The notes under the pieces were generated by a model. It was given only the letters and a program-made list of their open reading frames with translations, ran no database searches and was not told the origin of the DNA. A program made the position numbers and the translations under genes. From Tetraselmis striata (Eukaryota > Chlorophyta > Chlorodendrophyceae > Chlorodendrales > Chlorodendraceae), in assembly GCA_006384855.1 (NCBI GenBank), contig VCJN01001674.1, positions 1-64,000 of the forward strand: DNA of 64,000 nt, in the 5' to 3' direction. Shown in pieces: positions 23,190 through 32,724 of this stretch (its first letter is position 1; the number at the start of each line of letters is the position of its first letter).

Positions 23190-25621
23190 CGGGTCGCACG
23201 AGGACAAATAAACTTTGGGAAACCCCACAAACACTTTTATAACATTTGGGATGCATGCAATCGAAGATGCATGCAATCGAGTCTGCTTTTGCTAGTGTAC
23301 ACGCGTTTCGTTGACGAATGCGAGCATGGGCACTCGGCAGGCGTGCTGCCGACCAGACGAAGGCGGAAGATGTTCTGAGTTGTAGAAGGGGTCTCGCGCC
23401 GAGAGGTTAGGAACCTCAATCGAGGCGCATGCTCAGAATGTACGCGCACGGAAGATGTTGACGGCGCGAACGCCGAGGCGACATATGCCGAACGTGTCGC
23501 GGAATTAGGCGCTGCCTGCTCCCGACGGCGCCCTACAGCATTTGCCGCGCGCCGTGGTGGACTAGTGGCGTGCGGCACGAGCTGGAATTGCAGGCCAACA
23601 ATAGAAGCGGCGAAGTTGGCGACGAGTGCCCAGCAGAGCAGCGGCACATGCACTAGCAGGTCGAGTACATCTGCGCACACGGGCACGCGAGCGCGCCTCG
23701 TACACCCGGGATTAAGCGAGATTGTTGGTACGCCGTACGCGACGCGATGGTAACTCTGCATATGTATTTGCGATGCACGTTAGTGCGAGGGTGGACACGC
23801 AACCCCGCGCGATGACACCGGTGTATAGCCGTTGCCATCACCATCGGTGGTCGTCTCGCCGCCTCGCGTGAAAGGTGGCGGGTGAAACGCACGACGCTTA
23901 GGGGCGCGGGAACGTGGGACCTAGTGTGGTCGACGTGTCGTACCGGCTACTCTTAGGTGTGTCGGTGTCGGTTGACGGTGACGACGTCGGAGAAGACCCG
24001 TCGACTCTGTAAGCAGCTGTCGCCGCGGGTTTTGCTTCGCGAAGTGCGGTGATGCGGCCGCCGCTGTTGCACCAACGACGGCCGCCGACCACATTACAAG
24101 TCGCAGGCTTATGACGACGCCACTAATTGCACAAGTCGCGTTAGGTGGCGGAGCAGTCCCCCGGCGGGCAGCTCGGTTGTCACAGATGAAATGTCGTGAC
24201 GTCGGGAACGGGTTGGCCGACGTAGAGGCCCTTGTACCCTATGCCGGCCCGTAATGATGCCAATGATGTCGGGGCGAGGCTGACGATGAGGCGGCCGCCG
24301 TTGCTGCACCAACGACGGCCGCTGAGATTCCAAACCCGGGGTCAAACATGGGTAGTTACGACCACCACGAAAAATTAAGCACGCCAAGTGATAGAGCTGC
24401 CCGCCCTGGCGGGCAGCTGCATGTTGTCGTGGTCCTTGTGACGACGACGTTACAGAAAGAGGCGTCGGAGACGCGCCGGGACGAGCCGCGCAAACGCCTG
24501 CGAACCCAATGCGATCACAGCAAACGTGGTTGCAGCACGATTAGGGCGAGGGCAACGATCCCTTTCAAAATACCACCGCATGAGCGGCGCCACCCCCGTA
24601 GCGGACCAACTACGCAAGTACTTACGGAAAATCACAGCGTGTAACGACCGTCGATGCCACGACGCGATGCTGCGAGTACACGCGGACTGGGCTGAAGTGT
24701 CTTGCGGGGCGGCAAGTGGCTGGCTCGACGACACGGACGCCCTCCTCATTCCGCGTCGGTTATTTGTTGCGGTAGGCGTATGTGGCTGTCGTCGTTGACA
24801 ACCGTGACGAGCAGCGGCCATGGTACCGAGCAGCGCGTCCACCTCACCTAACCTCCAGAGTTGACTACTACGAGAGGGTGCTCCAGTGCGGGAGCCCCAA
24901 AGGTTTGTTTTGCGACTCGACTCCGGGTGTTGAGGTTTAAGCCCTGCAACGGCGACCCCCATCTCCAATTCCTTGCCGTGCGCATCGCCACCCAAAAACG
25001 CCCCAGCTGAAAAGCCAAGGCAAAAACGAAAAAGCGACTTCGGGCGCACGAGTAGGGAAAGCCACATTTACCGAGGGGTTGTCTGTCGCTGCCTGATGTT
25101 GTAACGCATGTGCGCGGCACAACGACTCGCTACCGGGTGCTTGGGTGAACCTTGGTGCGGACTTGTTCAACCTCTGTGACCCTCGTGCGCACAAGTACGC
25201 GAAGCCGCTGCCAAAAACATCGAGCTCGAAGATCGCAGACGAGCTGCTGGTGGCTGTCCTAAGTAGCTTCCCGGCCGGGAGTGCATGGCTTGCGGGCGGT
25301 GCGGCAGCCCGTCGTACTGAAACCCCGATGGTACCGGTAACGTATACCCGCCGGCGGTTGAAACCATTAGGGTTGGACTGCGTTCCACTTTCCAGTGCTG
25401 CAGGCTGCAAGCAGGCTGCAGTGCAGGCTGCAGTATTGCATGCTGCACCGCAGGCTGCAGTATTGCATGCTGCACTGCAGGCTGCAATAGCACTGAAACT
25501 GCTGATTATAGGGAAGGGCGGGACAGCGAAGGGCAAAGGGGCAGCCCTGGCAAACGCAGAGGGGCAACAATCGTGGTAGAAGATGTAATATTTCAATAAA
25601 TTGCCTACATAGGGGAAAAGC

Positions 25622-26236
25622 CTATTGTGTGTACATTTGTGTGTCCAACGATGATGTCCCAACGCATGCATAGTGAAACACGCGTAAAAAGCATGATGGC
25701 ATAAAAACCCCTCTAATCCCGCGCCTCCCCCCCGTTGGCTCGGCTCCATATTGCTCCAGCATGATGGACTCCACCGCTTCCCATTGAATGCGGCTGGTCT
25801 CCCCCTCGCCCTCGCCCTCAAGGACATGGCTGGCTCGCCAATCCTCTCCGCATGGCTTGAGTAGATCCGCCGCCACGGCGCTGAAAGCATCATCCCCGTA
25901 GTACGACGCCAGTAGCTTCCTGACCTTGGCATCGAAGGTTCTTCTGAAGAACATTTCAAGATTGAAGCCCATCCGTGCTAACCGGCACAACGGTCTGAGC
26001 ATAGAGCGTATACTATGTATGGGACACTTGCTGCGGAATCTACCCCCTTCGTTCCCTCCGCACCCCTGTATACAAATAGCCAGGGCCGAGGCTGCTTGGC
26101 AAAAGGACTGGCAACGCCCCCCCCCCCCCCCCCCCCCCCCCCCGCGGCCCCTTGCGCGCGCCATTAGATCCGCAGCGCACCCACAGTAACGCAACCCAAT
26201 TCGGCACGCCAACCGCCGATTTAAATTGTGTGTCAT
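25622..26236 (-). pseudogene. Open frame inside the hAT-like element
   Basis: A 204-residue frame interrupted by a poly-Gly stretch from the C run. The part after it (MGFNLEMFFRRTFDAKVRKL, then GDDAFSAVAADLL) looks like genuine helical protein and ends in GTSSLDTQMYTQ. It may be an exon of the element's own protein or captured host sequence. No family is recognised. Confidence 0.3.
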
Positions 26237-26736
26237 TGAGCCGAGTCCTTGCCGTCACCGCGCGAGGGCCGTTGTGGTTGAGCCGAGGGTCGTCGTTCAG
26301 CCAGCACACGGGATCCAAATCTGTGGTGGGTTGTCAACCGATGTATTCTGGGCCGCGCTCGTATCGGTCGGCGCATGAAAGGGGAGTGCCGCCAGGTTGG
26401 GACTTATCGGGCAGCCTGCCCCTTTGCTCTCCGCTCACCATTTGTACGTGCCGGCGCGCGACCGCCGGCATCCAACCCCCCCCCCCCCCCCCCCTGTTCC
26501 TTGGGGTCCGGGGCACCGAGATAGCTTGATGCCTGTCGGTACAGCCCTTCGAGCCGCTAAGCTTCAGCAAGGGGGGTGATGCCCACCTCACCTTCAATCT
26601 TGAACGAAGACGCATGCACCGATGTTATTCAGGTTGATTCTATTTCTCAAGTGCATGGTGATAAGACCAGCAAGAGAGAATACACGCTCGCACTCAATAT
26701 GTGAGTCCGGCACACATAAATGCAATCATAGCTAAT

Positions 26737-26937
26737 TCATAGATTAGGGGAAAGGAAGAAGGGGCATATGCTGGTGAACCTGGTTTTCACCGGGGTGATG
26801 AACGATAGCGTTGCTTTGCCAAAGCGGGCACACACATCGGCGTACATTGTCTTTTTGACTTTGACCTTTGACATAGCCTTGTGGTGATCTTTTTGATTTT
26901 GATGGTCTGTGGGTAGGGAGTAGGCGGCAGTCAGCAA
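26737..26937 (-). pseudogene. Possible hAT transposase fragment
   Basis: A 66-residue frame with VKKTMYADVCARFGKATLSF followed by ITPVKTRFTSI. Many hAT/DUF659 transposases have a conserved segment of the form P..TRF.S at this kind of position. The match is short and the rest is lost, so this is suggestive only. It lies inside the element bounded by hAT-type ends. Confidence 0.3.
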
Positions 26938-27966
26938 ACATAAGCTAGCAGTAAAGGGGGGGGGTTAAAGGCAGCATGTGTGTTGTGTGTGTGTGTGTGG
27001 GGGGGGGGGGGGGGTTACCACATATGTTTTGGCTTAGATCAGGAGCACAGCTCCGTTACATTGCTGGCCGCGGGGGCGGCGGTGCCGTCCTCCGCCATCG
27101 CCTCGTCCGCCATCGCTGTTGCGCCCTGCTTCGTGGCAGACTGGTCTCCCTCCATATAATTGACGAAGCAGAGTGACGAAAGGAGGATGACAGGTAGTGG
27201 TGCTTGGGTGAGCGTGAAGTGAGGATAGGTTCGGTTGGCGTGTGTGGTCTATTGGTTTATGCCCCGATGCGGCGACGGGTGATGGTACGAGCGAGTACGG
27301 TGCTATCCGCGGCGCTCCGACCGCCGGAACCGTCGCCATACGGCTTATTATCATTGGCGGGCGCCATATATCCAAACGTTATCCAGTGAGATTTGGGGCA
27401 CTTTGGGTAACTGCACTGCAGCCCGCCCTTTTCGGGAAGTACTGCAGGCTGCAGTGCAGTAGCCTAACTGCAGGCCTGCAGTGCAGTAGCCTAACTGCAG
27501 GCCTGCAGTGCAGTAGATACTGCAGCCCAACCCTGGTTGAAACCACTAACATACCGTACGGGTCGCAGTAGCAGGACAGTTAAATTGTTGGGAATAAACC
27601 CCACAGAGACGCTGCAAGGGTTTCACTGGTACCAGTTCTGTCCCGAGGGCGGAAAAAAAAACCCACAAACACGTTTAGATCATACGGTAGTACCAGCAGG
27701 GGTAAGGTGCCAGGCGGCCCGGGGGCGGAAAACCAGGCGGTAGGTACGGGTACCAGTACCTGTACGGTGGCTCCAGGTACCGCCGGTGGTGAATGCACCC
27801 GGGCCTAATTTGCAGTCACTACTGGTGCCAGTACCCGTATAATCATATCGTACCGACAGCACGCTAGGACCAGGGGTTACCCCTGCTAGGATACATAGCT
27901 GACGAAGACACGAGTACCCGTACCCGGACTGGTTTATTTTTACTGGATGAATAGTCGATACAGGAA

Positions 27967-28994
27967 CCTCTTGTTATTACTAAAAAGGACCAGCCGTCAC
28001 GCTGGGCAGCTCTAACCCACTGCCTGCGCACCACAGGCCTTCATGGGCTGGCTGACCCTTGTGGCCCGTGCCAGGGGACCTAGGGAAATGGGTCAAGGGG
28101 TTCCCGGCCAGCAGGGCTTTAGAGTTTATGTTTGTGCGGCGAGCTGCGGGGATAGGGTGTGGTGCGTGACGGCTGGACACCAAATAAGGGACCCTCTGTA
28201 TATATAGATATAACATAGCGGCAATGCGGCATCGGCCAAGCCCATTTTCTGCATCCGCCACCCTAGTCGGCCAGAGCCGCCTCTCCCGTGATCTGGCGCC
28301 AGTGGGAGCTGCGGCGTATGTAGCGGTGGCGACGGGCGGTTGAGCTCGGCCGCGGTTGTGCTGGCCACGGCCAAGATCGGCGCGGGTATGACTCACTCGC
28401 TTGGCCTACTCGCAGTTCCGCCACGGCCAGGGCGTCCTTTACGACGGTCAGGAGTCTCGCCGCTGCAAGGAGATCACCCTTGACAGGGTCACTAGGCCAC
28501 GCAGAAAGGGTTGAGGTGGTCGAAGTTGGCTATCGAAAGGTCGGCGGTGTAAAGTCGGCGGCGGTAGGTCAGGCCTGCGAGATCGCGGGAAAAGGGCGAA
28601 CTGTGTCGGCTCTTACCGGGCCGACCGCCACGGTTCGTTCGACACAGCGACCGCATTGCTGACCTACAGGGGTGCTGAAACACCAAGGGTGCCTATAGGA
28701 GTTGCGGTGGGGCTTCTGAGGCGTCTCGTGCCTGCACTGCGCTCTATCCGGAGTTCGAGCGGGGCCAGCGTGACACCAGATTGGCGCGATCCGCAATGAC
28801 ATAGTCAACATTAGCACGGCACACTGGCCCCAGACTTGTATGCCAACACTGGGGCTTTGTGGAGCCCTTGCTTACATCATGTTTTGGGCCCTAGCCCCCC
28901 CCAAACTCCTCGGGGGGGCTCAGGGGCTGCAAGAGCCCCGGGCGTGACGGCTGCTTCCTTACTAGTCATAGACTCTTTCAGTAATAACAAGAGG
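27967..28994. mobile_element. 1.03 kb element with terminal inverted repeats
   Basis: CCTCTTGTTATTACT at 27967-27981 is the exact reverse complement of 28980-28994. A second inner pair, CAGCCGTCACGC at 27991-28002, matches 28942-28953 inverted. The right arm has ~26 extra bases between the two blocks. No clear target duplication is seen. The inside has no recognisable gene. Confidence 0.65.
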
Positions 28995-29089
28995 TAGTGG
29001 AATAGCCGCACTCATCCCGGGGGCGAAAAAAGAAAAACCGCACCCATCCATATGTAACTGCACTGTGGTAGCAGTACGACCACACGTAC

Positions 29090-29400
29090 CAGTAGTGATC
29101 GGCTTGCTGGCGGCTTGCTGTGTTGATTTTCTAATTCTGGGGAACTGCCCTTTTTGTAATTCACACCAGTAGTGATCGTACGTGTGGTACGTGTAATCAG
29201 TACTTCTACGTTGCAGGCCGCTTTTGGGCGGCTTGCTGTGTTGATCTTTCGTGCTGCTTTTAGCGGTACCTGTAGTAGTGGATTGTAGACGTGAACTATC
29301 ACGTTCGTTCGCCACATCCGCGAAAGATGCCTTTGTGGTTAGTGTAGTATTGGAGTACTGGCCTTTTTGCAATTCACACCAGTACGACCACGACGACCTG
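29090..29400 (-). repeat. Dispersed repeat R1, inverted copies
   Basis: TTTTTGTAATTCACACCAGTA, GGCGGCTTGCTGTGTTGAT and similar blocks occur twice here. They are the reverse complement of repeat R1 at 19210-19410 and 63660-63775. Boundaries are approximate. Confidence 0.55.
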
Positions 29401-29984
29401 TGTACGCCGGCGGCGGTACAGTTAGATTTTAGTGTAGAATCATGCAGATAATCCTTACGACCTGGTACCGTAAATAATACATTCAGGTGCTGTGTACGAG
29501 CGTTGTCACTACCCGCTACATGCCGCTGTGCCTTTTTGTACACAATACAGCTGATGACTCATGATGACTATAATACCCTGAGTGTATTAGTCATCATCCA
29601 GGTACCCGGCAGAGGTACCCCGTACCCTCTCTACCCGTCGCCTTCCTCGTACAGGTACCCGTAGGCGTCGTACAGGTAGTAGTTTGTTTTCCCGCCTCCG
29701 GAACAGGTGGTGTGGCAACAGTGAAACCCTTGATGCAGCATCTCTACGACGGCCGTTTGGGCAGCGATTAATTTTCCAAAAGCCCTGGGCATGCGACGCT
29801 CCATAATAGTCAAGAAGCAAATTGCCGAAGCAATCTGCAAGACTAATTAAAGGCCAGTGATAGAATTTCCAACACTGTTGGATCACCGTCTAAAACACTG
29901 CCATCAGAATACCCGACACTGACCACGGAAGGTCCGCCCGACCCGTTTGGGCGTCGGCCCATTCGTGATTCGATTTTTTTTTCG

Positions 29985-30118
29985 TGATTCGAACCACAGG
30001 TAATATCTGTGTTCGGGCAGGAATGTGCATCTATCTCGGCCTCCGGCCTCGCAGCCGGACCTAGCTAAGATGCTCATTCCTGCCCCGAACACGGATATAA
30101 CCTGAGTGACTCGAATCG
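29985..30118. repeat. Imperfect hairpin beside the R2 insertion
   Basis: The arm at 29985-30030 (TATCTGTGTTCGGGCAGGAATG core) pairs with 30070-30118 (CATTCCTGCCCCGAACACGGATA core) around a ~40 bp loop rich in GCCTCCGGCCTC. Both arms end in ATTCGA-type sequence. It is part of the insertion in R2 copy 1. Confidence 0.6.
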
Positions 30119-30120
30119 AG

Positions 30121-30832
30121 TTTTTCACCTACGAAATCCCGGATATTTCTGGACCCTGAAATCCCTTAACGGTACGAGACTATTCTCCCTCGTCCTGAAA
30201 ACGCCATAAAGTACGCGTACTCGTAACCGCGCGTCGCAGGAATCTCATGATATCCAGGTGGGCAGACTGCCGCGGGCGCCAACGACAGAAGACAATAACG
30301 GCGCAGCGGAGGGACGAAGATCCATTGCCCTCCATCAGTCTCCACACTTTCTCCCAGCAAGCGACACCCTTTCCCAACCGCCCACCGGAACCCTGTCGTC
30401 TGTCCTCGGTCACAAGAGAAGCGACAGCGCGTCAGTAGCCGAGGCGACCAAGGAGTGCTTGCCGCCGCGTTATTGGGGATTCGCGAGTCTGGGTCCAGGA
30501 CTACCGGGCTCTACTACATCCCGCTCGATGCCGATGCACCGTAGTGACAAGTGGCGCCCCTACCGGTCATGCGCGGTGCTGTGTTTGTGCGAGATCTGTT
30601 TGCATATGGCGCGGCCGATGTCTGCTTTATTGCTTGACTAACATGCTGTTGGTAGCGACTGGTCGCTAGCACAATGAGTCGTTAGCTGGGAATGACCGCC
30701 TCGGATCCGACGTGTAATGAACTTTGTTGTACTTTGTTGATATTGCTTCCATTGTCTGCGACGGGTGTATCAACAATAGCAATGCCGCGGAACGTACAGC
30801 GGTAATGTACACGGGATTTCGTAGGTGAAAAA
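30121..30832. mobile_element. 0.7 kb element with 21 bp perfect terminal inverted repeats
   Basis: Bases 30121-30141 (TTTTTCACCTACGAAATCCC plus G) are the exact reverse complement of 30812-30832. TCGAG lies directly before the left end and one base after the right end, a possible 5 bp target duplication. The inside has no transposase, so this would be a miniature, non-autonomous DNA element. It sits inside the insertion that splits R2 copy 1. Confidence 0.65.
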
Positions 30833-31117
30833 TTCGAGTATTGATGCAAGTTGGGGCAAGCCCCATCCCGCGGATGATGAGCAAAACATTTCGGGAGTGC
30901 GATACATGTGCAACAAAAAAGCCAATGCAAGGGAGGGCCCGACACCACAAGTGGAAAATTTTCCCATTCCCAGTAAAATGTTGGGCGCCGTGGAGGGAAG
31001 GACGAGGGGCCCCGCCCAAAATAAGGGCAGGTTAGTCCTCTTGTGTTGACGCAATAACCCGTACTACTAAAATCCCTAAACTCAACAGCAATTATGTTCG
31101 GTACCGATTCAGTTTCG

Positions 31118-31510
31118 GAAAGCCCTGGGCATGCGACGCTCCATTATAGTAGAAAAGCAAATTGCCGAAGCATTCTGCAAGTCTAATTGAAGGCCAGTGA
31201 CAAAATTTCCAACACTGTTGGATCACCGGCTAAAACACTGCCATCAAAATACCCGACACTGGCCACGGAAGGTCCGTTCCGCCCGACCCGTTTGGGCGTC
31301 GGCCCATTTGAGCGTTAATGCAAGTTGGGGCAAGCCCCATCCCGCGGATGAGCAAAACATTTCGGGAGTGCAACAAAAAGGCAATGTGAGGGAGGGCCCG
31401 GCGCCACAACTGGAAATTTTTTTCCATTCCTAGTACAATCCAGGGCGCCGTGGAGGGAAGGAGAGGCCCCGCCCGCCAAAGTAAAGGCAAGGAAGTGCTC
31501 TAGTGTTATG
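31118..31510. repeat. Dispersed repeat R2, copy 2, uninterrupted
   Basis: About 390 bp that matches the two halves of R2 copy 1. It includes the CCAACACTGTTGG palindrome and ends near AAGTGCTCTAGTGTT. Differences are scattered substitutions and small gaps, so the copies are old. It also serves as the empty-site reference for the 30121-30832 insertion. Confidence 0.7.
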
Positions 31511-31528
31511 CAATAACTACCCGTACTA

Positions 31529-32640
31529 CTAAAAATCCCCGAACTCCGGAACTAACAATAACCCCAAATTATGACGGTGAAACCTCCACCGCATGCACTC
31601 CACAAACACATGCGGGACAGTCTCAAATTCACTTCCGGGACATGCCTCGCCGTGTTCAAGGAGCCGGTCAGGCATGGCATGAATCCGGGCCAATGGGCGG
31701 GCAGTGGGAAATACTCCGGTGCGCAATTCTATGATATTGTGCAGCCCGGCCACAACCCCCGCAGGGACACTCGCACCGTAGTAATGTGGCAACATGTTTG
31801 ACTACGCATAAGACGCTTGGACATATATACCCTAGGTGGGCTAACACTGCCGACGATTCGTAACGCGCCCACACCGATGTCTTTACTATTTTAGTGACAT
31901 CGCGCGCGGCTAGTGACCTCCGCTCAAGTGGAAGGTGCGCCCCCTCAGCTAGCCATGCTACGTTGGGCCTCAGTTAGTCGATCTAACCACCGCATAGTCC
32001 CCGATGTTCACATGTTAGGGCGCGCCCGACTTGGCTGATCTACTAAATGGGTTGTACATGTATTCAAGGCGGATGCTTTCATGACCACCCGAGCCCGTGC
32101 CATAGCACATATATATATATAGCGGCCGTCGCCTTCATGGGCGCAATATATAATTCCCGCATTATCGGTGCAATGGCCACCCCAATTGGGAAGTTTGTAC
32201 CCACCCCAATAGGCACCGCAAGAAGTGATTGAGTACGGTTTGTAATTGATTTGCGCCGCAAGTTTTATCGATTCCCCATTTACTTCACACCCGTAAGTTA
32301 GAACCGGTGGTGTACTTGTTTTAAAGACATATACCCACATTAATATAAATTATGCCCCGTCCACCGACTAACACCGAATAGAGCGCCTCAATGGTGCGTT
32401 TACCCTTCGTAAACCGGTCGTATACTATGTGCCGCATACCTAAATCCGAGTTGATGAACGAACCCAAATACCTATGTTCATTTACGACCGGTAACCCCCC
32501 CCCCCCTTCCCCCCGCGCCAAGCTGCCATCATTGGGCATTGGGCAGCTTGGCGCGTAACGCGATCTCGTCGGAATATCGACCTAATGCCATCACCCCACA
32601 CTTCAGTACCCCAAACCCCATAAAATGGTCCTACGCCCAA
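31529..32640 (-). pseudogene. Non-LTR (LINE) reverse transcriptase remnant, 3' part
   Basis: Reading minus strand in order: VLKCGVMALG (near 32600), VVNEHRYLGSFINSDLG and FTKGKRTIEAL (32420-32480), VLTYGCEVNG (near 32290), then CPGSEFETVPHVFVECMRW (31560-31640). These match the typical order after the LINE polymerase core: a KCGVM-type block, PVV..YRYLG, the thumb, a LLYGCEVW-type block, and the C-terminal Cys/His zinc-binding motif. At least two frame changes and stops separate them, so it is inactive. The 5' part is missing. Confidence 0.6.
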
Positions 32641-32724
32641 TGCGAGGAGTGGGCGAACATGGCATGCATGTTATCGAACGAGCCTGTGAGACCTGCAACA
32701 TCGTCCGCGTGTTACTGACCTGGA

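Larger units (their letters stand above)
25365..27535. mobile_element. hAT-like DNA transposon with exact 8 bp target duplication
   Basis: The ends are related inverted repeats: AGGGTTGGACTGC near 25369 on the left, GCAGCCCAACCCTG at 27522-27535 on the right. GTTGAAAC flanks both sides (25357-25364 and 27536-27543), an exact 8 bp duplication typical of hAT elements, whose ends often read CAGGG. The uninterrupted site occurs at 32820-32870 (GGTTGAAACTATCAACATACC), confirming an insertion. Subterminal clusters of CTGCAG-containing repeats (25400-25495 and 27410-27530) look like transposase-binding arrays. The inside contains only decayed coding traces and long C and G runs (about 26120-26142, 26468-26484 and 26999-27015). 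Confidence 0.75.
21690..27605. mobile_element. 2.2 kb terminal-direct-repeat element, copy 1, twice interrupted
   Basis: About 23190-25300 matches 32870-34940 in the same order and orientation. Each copy is bounded by a ~150-210 bp module recognised by GGTGGCTGTCC, a GGCCGGGAG palindrome, GTACTGAAA and ATACCG(CG)TACGGGTCGCA. Here the left module lies at 21690-21815 and the right module at about 25203-25364. The right module resumes at 27544 (CATACCGTACGGGTCGCA) after a 2.17 kb insertion. The left module is split from its downstream part by a 1.37 kb insertion (21816-23189). Without the inserts the copy is about 2.3 kb, agreeing with copy 2. The repeated ends suggest a non-autonomous LTR-type element; no polymerase was found. 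Confidence 0.65.
29776..31047. repeat. Dispersed repeat R2, copy 1, split by an insertion
   Basis: 29776-29965 and 30838-31047 together match 31118-31510 in order. The left part shares AAAGCCCTGGGCATGCGACG, CCAACACTGTTGGATCACCG and CCCGTTTGGGCGTCGGCCCA. The right part shares GGGGCAAGCCCCATCCCGCG, CATTTCGGGAGTGC and GGGCGCCGTGGAGGGAAGGA. The ~870 bp between (29966-30837) is inserted; ATTCG occurs at both junctions. Confidence 0.7.
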
